Assembly (NCBI GenBank): GCA_017450425.1
Contig: JAFSUV010000154.1
Coordinates: 1-9,307, forward strand
Direction of reading: 5' to 3'
Source: Kiritimatiellia bacterium
Lineage (GTDB): Bacteria; Verrucomicrobiota; Kiritimatiellia; RFP12; UBA3636
DNA length: 9,307 nucleotides
Below are positions 1 to 5,352 of the stretch, one piece after another. A model generated the notes under the pieces. The model made no database searches. It was not told the origin of the DNA and saw nothing but the letters and a program-made list of their open reading frames with translations. Numbering within the stretch: position 1 is the first letter of the stretch; each line of letters begins with the position of its first letter. A program made the position numbers and the translations under genes.

Positions 1-1
1 G

Positions 2-205
2 GCAGTCCCGGAGGCGCGGCGGATGCGCCGCGAAGCGGGACGGAGGCCGAAGAAGCCTGCACGCCTCGAGGCCGACGGCTCCGAGCGGCGCGCCGTCGCG
101 GCCCGCAGGGCGCGCCCGGCATTTCGACCCTTTTCACAAAGGCCCGCATCAGGGGAAAAGTCAGCCCGCATTTTTCGCGCAAAGAGCAAGCGCAAAAACC
201 CTTGA
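2..205 (+). CDS. possible C-terminal tail of an upstream gene (partial, uncertain)
   Basis: One forward frame is open from the window edge to a TGA at 203-205. It encodes about 67 residues, strongly basic (Arg, Lys, Ala, Pro), ending in a Lys/Arg-rich tip. Over the first 120 nt nearly all third codon positions are G or C, as in the real genes here, which favours this frame. The other two forward frames are also open here (to 231-233 and 259-261), so openness alone proves nothing in DNA this GC-rich. Basic low-complexity tails occur on RNA-binding proteins and helicases, but no domain is visible and I assign no function. It could equally be non-coding. Confidence 0.25.
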   Translation, partial: AVPEARRMRREAGRRPKKPARLEADGSERRAVAARRARPAFRPFSQRPASGEKSARIFRAKSKRKNP

Positions 206-215
206 TTTCTCAAGG
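200..215 (+). other. short inverted repeat (6-bp stem, 4-nt loop)
   Basis: CCTTGA and TCAAGG form a perfect 6-bp inverted repeat around TTTC. It overlaps the TGA that would end the possible upstream reading frame and opens an AT-rich patch. There is no T-run after it, so it is not a standard intrinsic terminator. It could be a weak attenuator, an operator half, or chance. Confidence 0.3.
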
Positions 216-429
216 TCTCATGAAATCCGATAGTTATAAATTCTCAAATTTTGGGGGATAAGTCTCGTAGGAGGAGGCTCTGCGCCTCTGCTTTCTCTGC
301 GCCTCTGCGTGACAAAATTGAAAACATGTGTAAATCGATTGCGGATGGACTCAAGTTCCGGTATGCTTCGGGGTTGTCGCGGCGTTGACTTGAAACGGGT
401 CCGCGACCAAGGAAAACGGGAGTTCCACA
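206..429. other. gene-free stretch with AT-rich patch
   Basis: About 220 nt without a convincing gene. Positions 206-256 are markedly more AT-rich than the rest of the window and contain TATAAA at 235-240. I see no good -35 box at 16-18 nt spacing, so a promoter is possible but not demonstrated. A 13-codon ORF (220-261) starts four bases after AAGG. It has no recognisable sequence and may be chance. A GTGACA at 309-314 resembles a -35 box but lacks a convincing -10 partner. The only clear structure is the tandem repeat at 278-308. Confidence 0.5.
278..308. repeat. two tandem copies of CTCTGCGCCTCTGC, period 17
   Basis: CTCTGCGCCTCTGC occurs at 278-291 and again, identical, at 295-308, separated by TTT. 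The second copy continues as GTGA. Each copy contains two CTCTGC-like submotifs. The first copy also takes part in an inverted repeat, GAGGC (274-278) with GCCTC (284-288). From memory, CTCTGCGNCTCTGCG-type repeats are scattered between genes in many environmental bacterial genomes, often near small 23S-intervening-sequence-like proteins. Nothing of that kind is seen next to this one. Confidence 0.7.
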
Positions 430-873
430 ATGGGAAAACTACGAAAAACAGCCGCGTGGGCATACGACTTTCTTTTCTGCTGGCTCATCACAGGCGGGAT
501 CGTCTGCGACGAGCTTTTCTGGCACCAACTGCTCGGATTTGGCAGCCAGGCAAGGAGCGAATGCTCGGCGTCGCTAGGACACGCGCTTGTCAAGAGGGCC
601 GGTGAAATTGGCCTTCCGGCGTGGCTCCACGAGTTTCTGCTCGAACTTCCGGGCTTCGCGTTGTTTATCGCCCCGCCGCTGCTGCTTTCCACGGCAGCGA
701 CATGCTGCGCATGGCGGTTTTTCCGGAATTCGCCCGGAAGGTGGATGTTTTGCGGGGCGCCGGCCGCCTCCGCCCTCCGCCGGGCTGGAAGAATCGGCAT
801 CGGGATCGGGGGGCTCTTCGTCATCCTTATCGCGTGGATGATCGTCGTTTTGACTTTTCTGGATCCGGTTTAA
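430..873 (+). CDS. small hypothetical three-helix membrane protein
   Basis: A 147-residue protein I do not recognise. Hydrophobic segments lie near residues 12-30, 70-95 and 122-144, the last being an uninterrupted run of Gly, Ile, Val, Leu and Trp. Between them are a polar loop (about 36-66) and an Arg-rich loop (about 96-120), so it probably sits in the inner membrane. Six cysteines, including a CC pair at 92-93 in the second helix, are many for this length. GGGAG at 418-422 is well placed before the ATG at 430. Codon use is less GC-biased at third positions than in the housekeeping genes downstream, and no neighbour hints at function. The gene ends 57 nt before ispE and could be cotranscribed with it. 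The antisense frame here is judged a shadow, because it has neither this hydrophobic pattern nor a better ribosome site. Confidence 0.65.
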   Translation: MGKLRKTAAWAYDFLFCWLITGGIVCDELFWHQLLGFGSQARSECSASLGHALVKRAGEIGLPAWLHEFLLELPGFALFIAPPLLLSTAATCCAWRFFRNSPGRWMFCGAPAASALRRAGRIGIGIGGLFVILIAWMIVVLTFLDPV

Positions 874-930
874 GGAAAGGGCGCATCCCGGCGCGGCGGG
901 CATGACGAAATTGGACGCGAAACCGGTACC

Positions 931-1898
931 GTGGCGATGGCGCGCATGACGATAGAAGCGCCGGCGAAGACGAACTTCACGCTCGAAGTTTTCGGCCGGC
1001 GGGAAGACGGCTACCACGACCTAAGAAGCGTCGTCATGCCCGTTTCACTCTTCGACACCGTGTACGTGGAGGAGCGCCCCGGCGAAACGGACACGTGCGA
1101 AATCGCGCCGTGCGGCATCGACGGCGCGCCCCTTGACGCCCTCCAGCCCGGCGACAACCTCTGCCTGCGCGCCACCAGCGCCATGCGGCGCGCCCTCGCG
1201 GTGCGATCGCTCCAAAGCCGGGGCTGCGCCATCCGGGTCGCAAAGCGAATCCCGATCGGCGCCGGGATGGGCGGCGGCAGCGCCGACGCCGCAGGCGTAC
1301 TCGCCTGCCTGCGCGCGCTCTGGGCGCCGCAGATGCCGGAGCGCGATTGGCTCGCCGTCGGCGCGGAAGTCGGCAGCGACGTCCCGGCCATGATGCTCGG
1401 CGGCGCCGTGCTGGCCGAAGGGCGCGGCGAGCGCTCAAACGCCTCTTCCCTCCGCGCTGCGGCACGCCGCCGATGTGGCTCGCGGCCGTTTTCCCCGGAG
1501 AAAGCGTCTCCACCAAGTCCGTTTTCGCCGCCTTCGACCGCGACCGCGCAGACGGCTCCGCCCCACCCCGCTTGACACCACCCCCCGGTTTATGCGATGA
1601 TTGCATCCGTTCCGTTCGAAACGGCGATGCGGCGGCTTGCGCCCGTTCGCTTTTCAACGGCCTGCAGGACACTGTTTTCCGGCTTTACCCCTCGACTGAA
1701 CGCTTTTGCCTGGCGCTCCGTGAGGGCGGTGCTTTGGGAACGCTTCTCTCGGGGAGTGGATCGGCGGTCTTCGGGCTTGCGAAAAGCAGGGAAAGCGCCG
1801 AAGCGATTCGCCGGGCGCTGCGGGGGAACGCCTGGATCGAAGTCCTCCAAACAGTGCCCGATGGTGTAATGGCAGCACACGAGCCTTTGGTGCTCTGA
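931..1898 (+). pseudogene. ispE: 4-diphosphocytidyl-2-C-methyl-D-erythritol kinase, frameshifted
   Basis: IspE is a cytoplasmic GHMP-family kinase that phosphorylates the 2-hydroxyl of CDP-methylerythritol in the MEP pathway to isoprenoids. The first frame gives APAKTNFTLEVFGRREDGYH near the N-terminus (catalytic-type Lys13), the glycine-rich ATP loop PIGAGMGGGSADAAG at 108-122, and Asp150 in GSDVP. After GRGE (residue 167, codon 1429-1431) homology leaves this frame, which then runs to a stop shortly after 1575. The rest continues in the frame one base back: PPMWLAAVFPGESVSTK, then the C-terminal GHMP motif LLSGSGSAVFGL, ending with TGA at 1896-1898. Restored, it would be about 322 residues, slightly longer than usual for the family. 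No slippery heptamer is seen, so a one-base deletion (mutation or sequence error) is likelier than programmed frameshifting. Starts GTG 931, ATG 937 and ATG 946 are all possible. None has a strong ribosome site, and ATG 946 fits the usual family N-terminus best. Confidence 0.88.
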
Positions 1899-1925
1899 GT
1901 CCAGGTTCGAATCCTGGTCGGGCAA
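1855..1925 (+). tRNA. tRNA-Gln (anticodon UUG)
   Basis: A full cloverleaf of 71 nt. The acceptor stem TGCCCGA (1855-1861) pairs perfectly with TCGGGCA (1918-1924). The D stem is GTGT/GCAC. The anticodon loop CTTTGGT (1885-1891) carries TTG at 1887-1889 after the conserved T33. The T stem CCAGG/CCTGG encloses TTCGAAT. The U1-A72 pair is a hallmark of bacterial tRNA-Gln. The closing pair of the anticodon stem (27-43) is a C-T mismatch. The discriminator reads A, and no CCA is encoded, so the tail must be added by CCA transferase. The gene overlaps the 3' end of ispE by 44 nt on the same strand and probably has to be cut from a longer ispE-prs transcript. Confidence 0.95.
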
Positions 1926-1987
1926 ATCCCCCCCCCCCTTCCCTCCCCGTCTCCGCTTCTCCTCAACTCCCATCCCCCACGCTTCCC
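1926..1987 (+). promoter_or_regulatory. pyrimidine-rich prs leader with an 11-C run
   Basis: The spacer between tRNA-Gln and prs begins with 11 consecutive C (1928-1938) and stays almost entirely C and T up to the ATG at 1988. No purine-rich Shine-Dalgarno site is present; the strand instead resembles anti-Shine-Dalgarno sequence. No promoter boxes are visible, so prs is probably read through from upstream. Initiation might rely on ribosomal protein S1, an unstructured leader, or RNase trimming just after the tRNA. The C-run is prone to slippage and could vary in length. Confidence 0.5.
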
Positions 1988-2914
1988 ATGATAATCTACT
2001 CCGGCACATCGAATCCGGCACTCGCCGAAGCAATCGTGGCGTCGCTCGGCATGCCGCTGGGGCGGTGCGAGATCGTGAAATTCCCGGACGGCGAGACGTT
2101 CGTCAAAGTCGCCGGCAGCGTCCGCGGGCGCGACGTATTCGTGATCCAGTCGGTCTGCGGCCGCCCCAACGAGATGCTGATGGAGCTTCTCATCATGATC
2201 GACGCCCTGCGCCGCGCCTCCGCCGGCCGCATCACGGCGGTGCTGCCGATCTACGGCTACGCGCGCCAGGACCGCAAGGACCAGCCGCGCGTGCCGATCA
2301 CGGCGAAACTCGTCGCGAACCTGCTCGTCGCCGCCGGCGCGAACCGCATCCTCACGATGGATTTGCACGCGGCGCAAATCGTCGGCTACTTCGACATCCC
2401 GGTCGATCACCTCCACGCCGATCCGGTGATCACGGACTACCTCTCGCGCAAGCACTTCCCGGCACCCGTCGTGGTCGCGCCGGACACCGGCTCCGTAAAG
2501 AAGGCGTACAACTACTCGCAGCGCTTCGGGTGCGGGCTCGCCATCGTGGCCAAGCAGCGCAAAAGCGGCTCCGAGGTGGAGGCCCTCTCGCTCGTCGGCG
2601 ACGTATCCGGCAAGGACGTGATCATGATCGACGACCTCACGAGCACGTGCGGCACGCTGTGCGCGGCGGCGGACTTCTGCCGCAAGGGCGGCGCGGCGTC
2701 GGTCCACGCGGCCGTGACGCACAGCCAGCTGACGAATGCCGGGCTGGAGCGCCTCCGCGCCTCCGCCATCGACGAGCTGATCGTCACGGACACCGTACCG
2801 CAGCCCGCGTTCGCGCCGGAGGACAAGGTGGTGACGCTCTCGGTCGCGAAACTTTTCGGAGAGGCGATCCGCCGCATCCACAACAACGAATCGGTGAACT
2901 CGCTGTTCATCTAG
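1988..2914 (+). CDS. prs: ribose-phosphate pyrophosphokinase (PRPP synthetase)
   Basis: This enzyme transfers pyrophosphate from ATP to ribose 5-phosphate, giving PRPP for nucleotide, histidine, tryptophan and NAD synthesis in the cytoplasm. The 308-residue protein has the family's normal length. It shows FPDGE at 32-36, the ATP-binding YARQDRKD at 91-98, the metal and ATP region DLHAAQIVGYFDIPVDHLHA at 125-144, and the PRPP-binding loop around 212-223. That loop reads IDDLTSTCGT, whereas the usual form is VDDxxDTGGT: the third loop acidic residue and one glycine are replaced. This may be a lineage variant and deserves alignment. The ATG follows the pyrimidine-rich leader and has no Shine-Dalgarno site. 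The reading matches the family from the first residues (MIIYSGTSNPALAEAI), which supports this start. It is the first protein gene of the tight operon running to def. Confidence 0.96.
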   Translation: MIIYSGTSNPALAEAIVASLGMPLGRCEIVKFPDGETFVKVAGSVRGRDVFVIQSVCGRPNEMLMELLIMIDALRRASAGRITAVLPIYGYARQDRKDQPRVPITAKLVANLLVAAGANRILTMDLHAAQIVGYFDIPVDHLHADPVITDYLSRKHFPAPVVVAPDTGSVKKAYNYSQRFGCGLAIVAKQRKSGSEVEALSLVGDVSGKDVIMIDDLTSTCGTLCAAADFCRKGGAASVHAAVTHSQLTNAGLERLRASAIDELIVTDTVPQPAFAPEDKVVTLSVAKLFGEAIRRIHNNESVNSLFI

Positions 2915-2915
2915 G

Positions 2916-2939
2916 ATTTCCAACCAAAACCAAGAAAGG
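2916..2939 (+). promoter_or_regulatory. A/C-rich leader and ribosome site of rplY
   Basis: Just after the prs stop, ATTTCCAACCAAAACC runs into AAGAAAGG, with AAAGG at 2935-2939 eight bases before the rplY ATG. The TTTCCAA-type, guanine-poor opening followed by a purine-rich site is repeated before rpsF and rpsR, suggesting a common unstructured translation leader. Confidence 0.5.
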
Positions 2940-2947
2940 CGCCAAAA

Positions 2948-3580
2948 ATGGCACAAGAAACAAACATCGCCGCGGAAGTGCGCACAGTGCACGGTTCGTC
3001 CGCAGCGCGCAGGCTTCGCCGCGCAGGGCTCGTCCCCGCGGTGCTGGCCTCCACGAAAGGCGAAACGGAGCTGCTGCAGCTCAACGCGCACGACTTCGAG
3101 CGCGAAGTCGCCCGCCACGCCAACCCGGAATTCATCGCCCACGTCGCTCTCGGCGGCACCGTGCGCACGGCGCTCGTGCGCGAGCTGCAGCGCGACGGCA
3201 TCACGGGTCGCATCACGCACGCCGACTTCGGCGAAATCGATCCGGCGAAGAAGATCCACGTACACGTCCAGCTGCGCCTCCTCGGCGACCCCGTGGGCGT
3301 GCGCGCCGAAAACGGCGTCCTCGAGCAGCAGCTGCGCTCCGTGCAGGTCGCGTGCCTGCCGAAGGACGCGATCGAGACGCTCGCCGTCGATGTCTCGGCG
3401 CTTCACAAAGGCGACGACGTGAAGGTGAAGGACCTCGCCCTCGACGCGGAGAAATTCACCGTCGTTGACGACGCCGAGCAGGTCGTGGCCAACGTCGCGG
3501 CCGTCGAAGAGGAAATCGCCGCCGCGCCGGCAGCCGCCGCCGCAGCCGAAGAAAAGAAGCCGGCCAAAGGCAAAAAATAG
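2948..3580 (+). CDS. rplY: 50S ribosomal protein L25, long (CTC/TL5) form
   Basis: L25 binds 5S rRNA in the central protuberance of the large subunit. The 210-residue protein is the two-domain CTC/TL5 type. The N-terminal 5S-binding domain (about 1-95) includes SSAARRLRRAGLVPAVLA and RITHADFGEID. The C-terminal beta domain follows, with the conserved pattern VHVQLRLLGDPVGVRAENGVLEQ, then ACLPKDAIETLAVDVSALHKGD. The tail from about residue 185 is Glu, Ala-rich and finally Lys-rich, a disordered extension. The usual Tyr-Gly after PAVL/PAVV is missing (ASTKG instead). L25 sits directly before pth in many bacteria, as here (20-nt gap). Confidence 0.95.
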   Translation: MAQETNIAAEVRTVHGSSAARRLRRAGLVPAVLASTKGETELLQLNAHDFEREVARHANPEFIAHVALGGTVRTALVRELQRDGITGRITHADFGEIDPAKKIHVHVQLRLLGDPVGVRAENGVLEQQLRSVQVACLPKDAIETLAVDVSALHKGDDVKVKDLALDAEKFTVVDDAEQVVANVAAVEEEIAAAPAAAAAAEEKKPAKGKK

Positions 3581-3600
3581 ACCTTGACCCTCCGGACGCC

Positions 3601-4179
3601 ATGAAGATCATCGTCGGGCTCGGCAACCCAGGCCGCGAATACGAGCGCACTCCGCACAACGCGGGGTTTCGCGCCGCGGACGCGCTGGCGCTGTCGCTCG
3701 GCGCGTCGTGGAAGGCGGAGCCGAAGTGGAAGGCGCACGTCGCGAAAGCGCGCGGCGGCGCTTCGCCGCTTCTCATAGCGAAGCCGCAGACGTTCATGAA
3801 CCTGAGCGGAGACGCCGTCGCGCCCCTCGCCGCCTTCTACAAGGCGAAGCCGGAGGACGTGATCGTGATCGTGGACGAGGTCAACCTCGACCCCGGCCGC
3901 ATCAGGGTGCGCCCGTCCGGCTCGGACGGCGGCCACAACGGCCTCAAGTCCGTGACCGAGCGGCTCGGCACGCAGACCTACCCCCGCGTCCGCATCGGAG
4001 TGGGGATGGGGCGCCACCCGGTGCCCGACCTTGTCTCGCGCGTCCTCGGGCGGATCGACGCAGAGGACGAAGAAGCGGTGGGGCGCGGCATCGCGCTCGC
4101 CGCCGAAGCCGCGCTCTGCGTGGCGGACAAGGGCGTTGACTTCGCCATGAACAAGTACAACGGTCCGGAGACGGTCTAG
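3601..4179 (+). CDS. pth: peptidyl-tRNA hydrolase
   Basis: Pth cleaves the ester bond of peptidyl-tRNA released from stalled or aborted translation, recycling tRNA in the cytoplasm. The protein has 192 residues, the normal length. It carries GLGNPG (6-11), the catalytic His19 in TPHNAG, the substrate-contact Asn67 in FMNLSG, Asp92 in VDEVNLDPG, and Asn113 in GGHNGL, all at the expected spacing. The family's usual His before Asp-Glu is Val here, a tolerated position as far as I know. The ATG at 3601 has no clear Shine-Dalgarno site, yet MKIIVGLGNPG is the canonical N-terminus. It lies 20 nt after rplY, so translation may be partly coupled to it. Confidence 0.96.
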   Translation: MKIIVGLGNPGREYERTPHNAGFRAADALALSLGASWKAEPKWKAHVAKARGGASPLLIAKPQTFMNLSGDAVAPLAAFYKAKPEDVIVIVDEVNLDPGRIRVRPSGSDGGHNGLKSVTERLGTQTYPRVRIGVGMGRHPVPDLVSRVLGRIDAEDEEAVGRGIALAAEAALCVADKGVDFAMNKYNGPETV

Positions 4180-4180
4180 A

Positions 4181-4210
4181 AAACACGAAGTTTCCAAACA
4201 CGAAAGAAGA
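4181..4210 (+). promoter_or_regulatory. A-rich rpsF leader with direct repeat AAACACGAA
   Basis: AAACACGAA occurs at 4181-4189 and 4196-4204, a 9-bp direct repeat 15 nt apart. Between them is TTTCC, giving GTTTCCAAACACGAAAG, similar to the leaders of rplY and rpsR. GAAAGAAGAAG follows as the ribosome site for the ATG at 4215. Confidence 0.5.
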
Positions 4211-4214
4211 AGCC

Positions 4215-4634
4215 ATGTCCAAGAAATACGAAGCACTGGTCATTTTCGCGGCCTCCATCACCGACGACGGCGCCGAGAAGGCGCTCGAGCGGTTCGCGGC
4301 CGAACTCGAGGCGCTCGCCGCTTCGGTCGAATCGAAGGAAGTGATGGGGCGCCGCCCGTTCGCGCGCACCATGGCGAAGCACGACACCGGCATCTACGCC
4401 GTCGTGCGGTTCGACGCCGAGCCGGAGGCCATCGCCAAGATGCGCGAGCGTTTCCGCCTCTACGAGGATACGTTCCGCATCCAATTCCGCACCCGCAACC
4501 TGCGCATCGAGGCCGCCAAGGCGAAGGACGACGCCCGCCGCGCCGCCTTCAAGGCGTCGCTCGAAGCGAAGATGGCGGCCGAAACCGCCGCGGCCGAAGC
4601 CGCGGCCGAGGTGGAGGCGGAAGCCGGAGTCTAA
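4215..4634 (+). CDS. rpsF: 30S ribosomal protein S6
   Basis: S6 binds 16S rRNA of the small-subunit platform as a heterodimer with S18, whose gene lies two genes downstream. The 139-residue protein starts with the typical KKYEALVIF strand, continues through the alpha-beta S6 fold including GRRPFARTMAKHDTGIYAVVRFDAEPEAI, and ends the core near RIQFRTRNLRIE (about residue 99). A further 40 residues form an Ala, Glu and Lys-rich, probably helical tail. Known S6 tails vary widely; E. coli adds glutamates to its S6. The rpsF-ssb-rpsR-rplI order is a classic bacterial cluster. Confidence 0.95.
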   Translation: MSKKYEALVIFAASITDDGAEKALERFAAELEALAASVESKEVMGRRPFARTMAKHDTGIYAVVRFDAEPEAIAKMRERFRLYEDTFRIQFRTRNLRIEAAKAKDDARRAAFKASLEAKMAAETAAAEAAAEVEAEAGV

Positions 4635-4644
4635 CGGTCGCACA

Positions 4645-5058
4645 ATGTCCGCGTCCCTCAACAGAGTGTACCTCCTCGGCCGGCTCGCGAGCGAGCCGGA
4701 CTTGCGCCATTCGGCAAGCGGCACCTCGCTGTGCCGCTTCCGCCTGGCGGTGGACGACTCCTACCGGACGCGGTCGGGCGACACGGTTGAAAAGGCGGTG
4801 TTCGTCGATGTCGCGGCGTGGGGTACCCAGGCCGAGACTTCGCACCGATACCTCTCGAAGGGCAGCCAGGTCCTGGTCGAGGGGCGTCTCGCCACCGAGG
4901 AATGGACGGATCGCGACGGCCACCGCCGCTCCCAGCTGCGCGTGAACGCCACATCCATCCAGTTCATCGGTGCAAAGACGCCGGAATTCGACCCGGCCTC
5001 GGCTCCGCCGGCCGCGTCGCCCGCCCGCGACGGAGGGCGCGACATTCCGTTCAACTAA
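4645..5058 (+). CDS. ssb: single-stranded DNA-binding protein
   Basis: SSB coats single-stranded DNA in replication, repair and recombination and recruits partners through its C-terminal tip. The OB fold covers about residues 4-110: SLNRVYLLGRLASEPDLR, then FRLAVDD, VFVDVAAWG with its DNA-stacking aromatics, YLSKGSQVLVEGRL, and a C-terminal strand ending in IQFIGA. A short Pro/Ala/Asp linker follows, then the tip DIPFN. The usual tip ends in Phe; here one Asn follows it, which could weaken docking in partner pockets that hold the terminal Phe carboxylate. At 137 residues it is shorter than E. coli SSB because the linker is short. GGAG at the rpsF end, overlapping the rpsF stop region, may be its weak ribosome site (10-nt gap). 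Confidence 0.95.
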   Translation: MSASLNRVYLLGRLASEPDLRHSASGTSLCRFRLAVDDSYRTRSGDTVEKAVFVDVAAWGTQAETSHRYLSKGSQVLVEGRLATEEWTDRDGHRRSQLRVNATSIQFIGAKTPEFDPASAPPAASPARDGGRDIPFN

Positions 5059-5063
5059 GCAGA

Positions 5064-5088
5064 ATCTCCAAACAAAACAGCACGAAGG
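5064..5088 (+). promoter_or_regulatory. A/C-rich leader and ribosome site of rpsR
   Basis: AATCTCCAAACAAAAC is followed by CACGAAGG, with AAGG at 5085-5088 eight bases before the ATG at 5097. The opening and the CACGAA element match the leaders of rplY and rpsF. Confidence 0.5.
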
Positions 5089-5096
5089 ATCAAACC

Positions 5097-5324
5097 ATGC
5101 CTAGCCGCAAAGATTCAAAGACCCGCAAACTGACGCCGCTGCGCAAGCGCAACCCGAACGGCGACGTCACGGTCATCGACGTGAACGACGTCGAGTTCCT
5201 CAAGCGCTACGTCAACGAGCAGGGCAAAATCATGCCCCGCCGCATGAGCGGCCTCAAGTCCGTCCAGCAGCGCAAAGTCAAACAGGGCGTCCGCCGCGCC
5301 CGTTCCATGGGCCTCATGGCCTAG
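5097..5324 (+). CDS. rpsR: 30S ribosomal protein S18
   Basis: S18 pairs with S6 on the platform of the small subunit. The 75-residue protein shows the family core: VNDVEFLKRYVNEQGKIMPR at 29-48, then a Ser-Gly and a QQRKVKQGVRRARSMGLM end matching the usual IKRARxxGLLP. The start at 5097 is chosen because AAGG lies eight bases upstream and the product has family length; an in-frame ATG farther upstream (4818) would run through ssb. The N-terminus has no cysteine, so this is a Zn-independent form. It ends 28 nt before rplI. Confidence 0.95.
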   Translation: MPSRKDSKTRKLTPLRKRNPNGDVTVIDVNDVEFLKRYVNEQGKIMPRRMSGLKSVQQRKVKQGVRRARSMGLMA

Positions 5325-5352
5325 GCGAAGCAGCGGAGAAAGGAACGAAGAA

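Noticed and set aside
202..240. Sigma-70 promoter from TTGATT (202-207) and TATAAA (235-240)
   Set aside because: The spacing is 27 nt, far outside the usable 15-19 nt range.
278..308. CRISPR-like or riboswitch element at the tandem repeat
   Set aside because: There are only two units, with a 3-nt gap and no unique spacers, no cas gene, and no recognisable riboswitch core.
351..824. 157-codon minus-strand frame opposite the membrane protein gene
   Set aside because: It lacks the hydrophobic helix pattern and has no better ribosome site; the plus-strand product is far more protein-like.
1092..1097. CACGTG core that could belong to a parS site
   Set aside because: The flanks do not match the GTTtCACGTGAAAC palindrome and it lies within the ispE coding motif region.
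1425..1440. Programmed -1 frameshifting in ispE
   Set aside because: No slippery heptamer of X-XXY-YYZ form is seen at the junction, and ispE is not known to use recoding. A deletion or sequence error is simpler.
1685..3406. 573-codon open frame on the minus strand across prs and rplY
   Set aside because: It is antisense to two unmistakable genes and is Arg, Ala and Val-rich with no domain. It arises because GC-rich third positions suppress stops on the opposite strand.
4818..5324. Longer rpsR starting inside ssb
   Set aside because: The additional N-terminal part is an out-of-frame reading of ssb. S18 length and the AAGG site fix the start at 5097.
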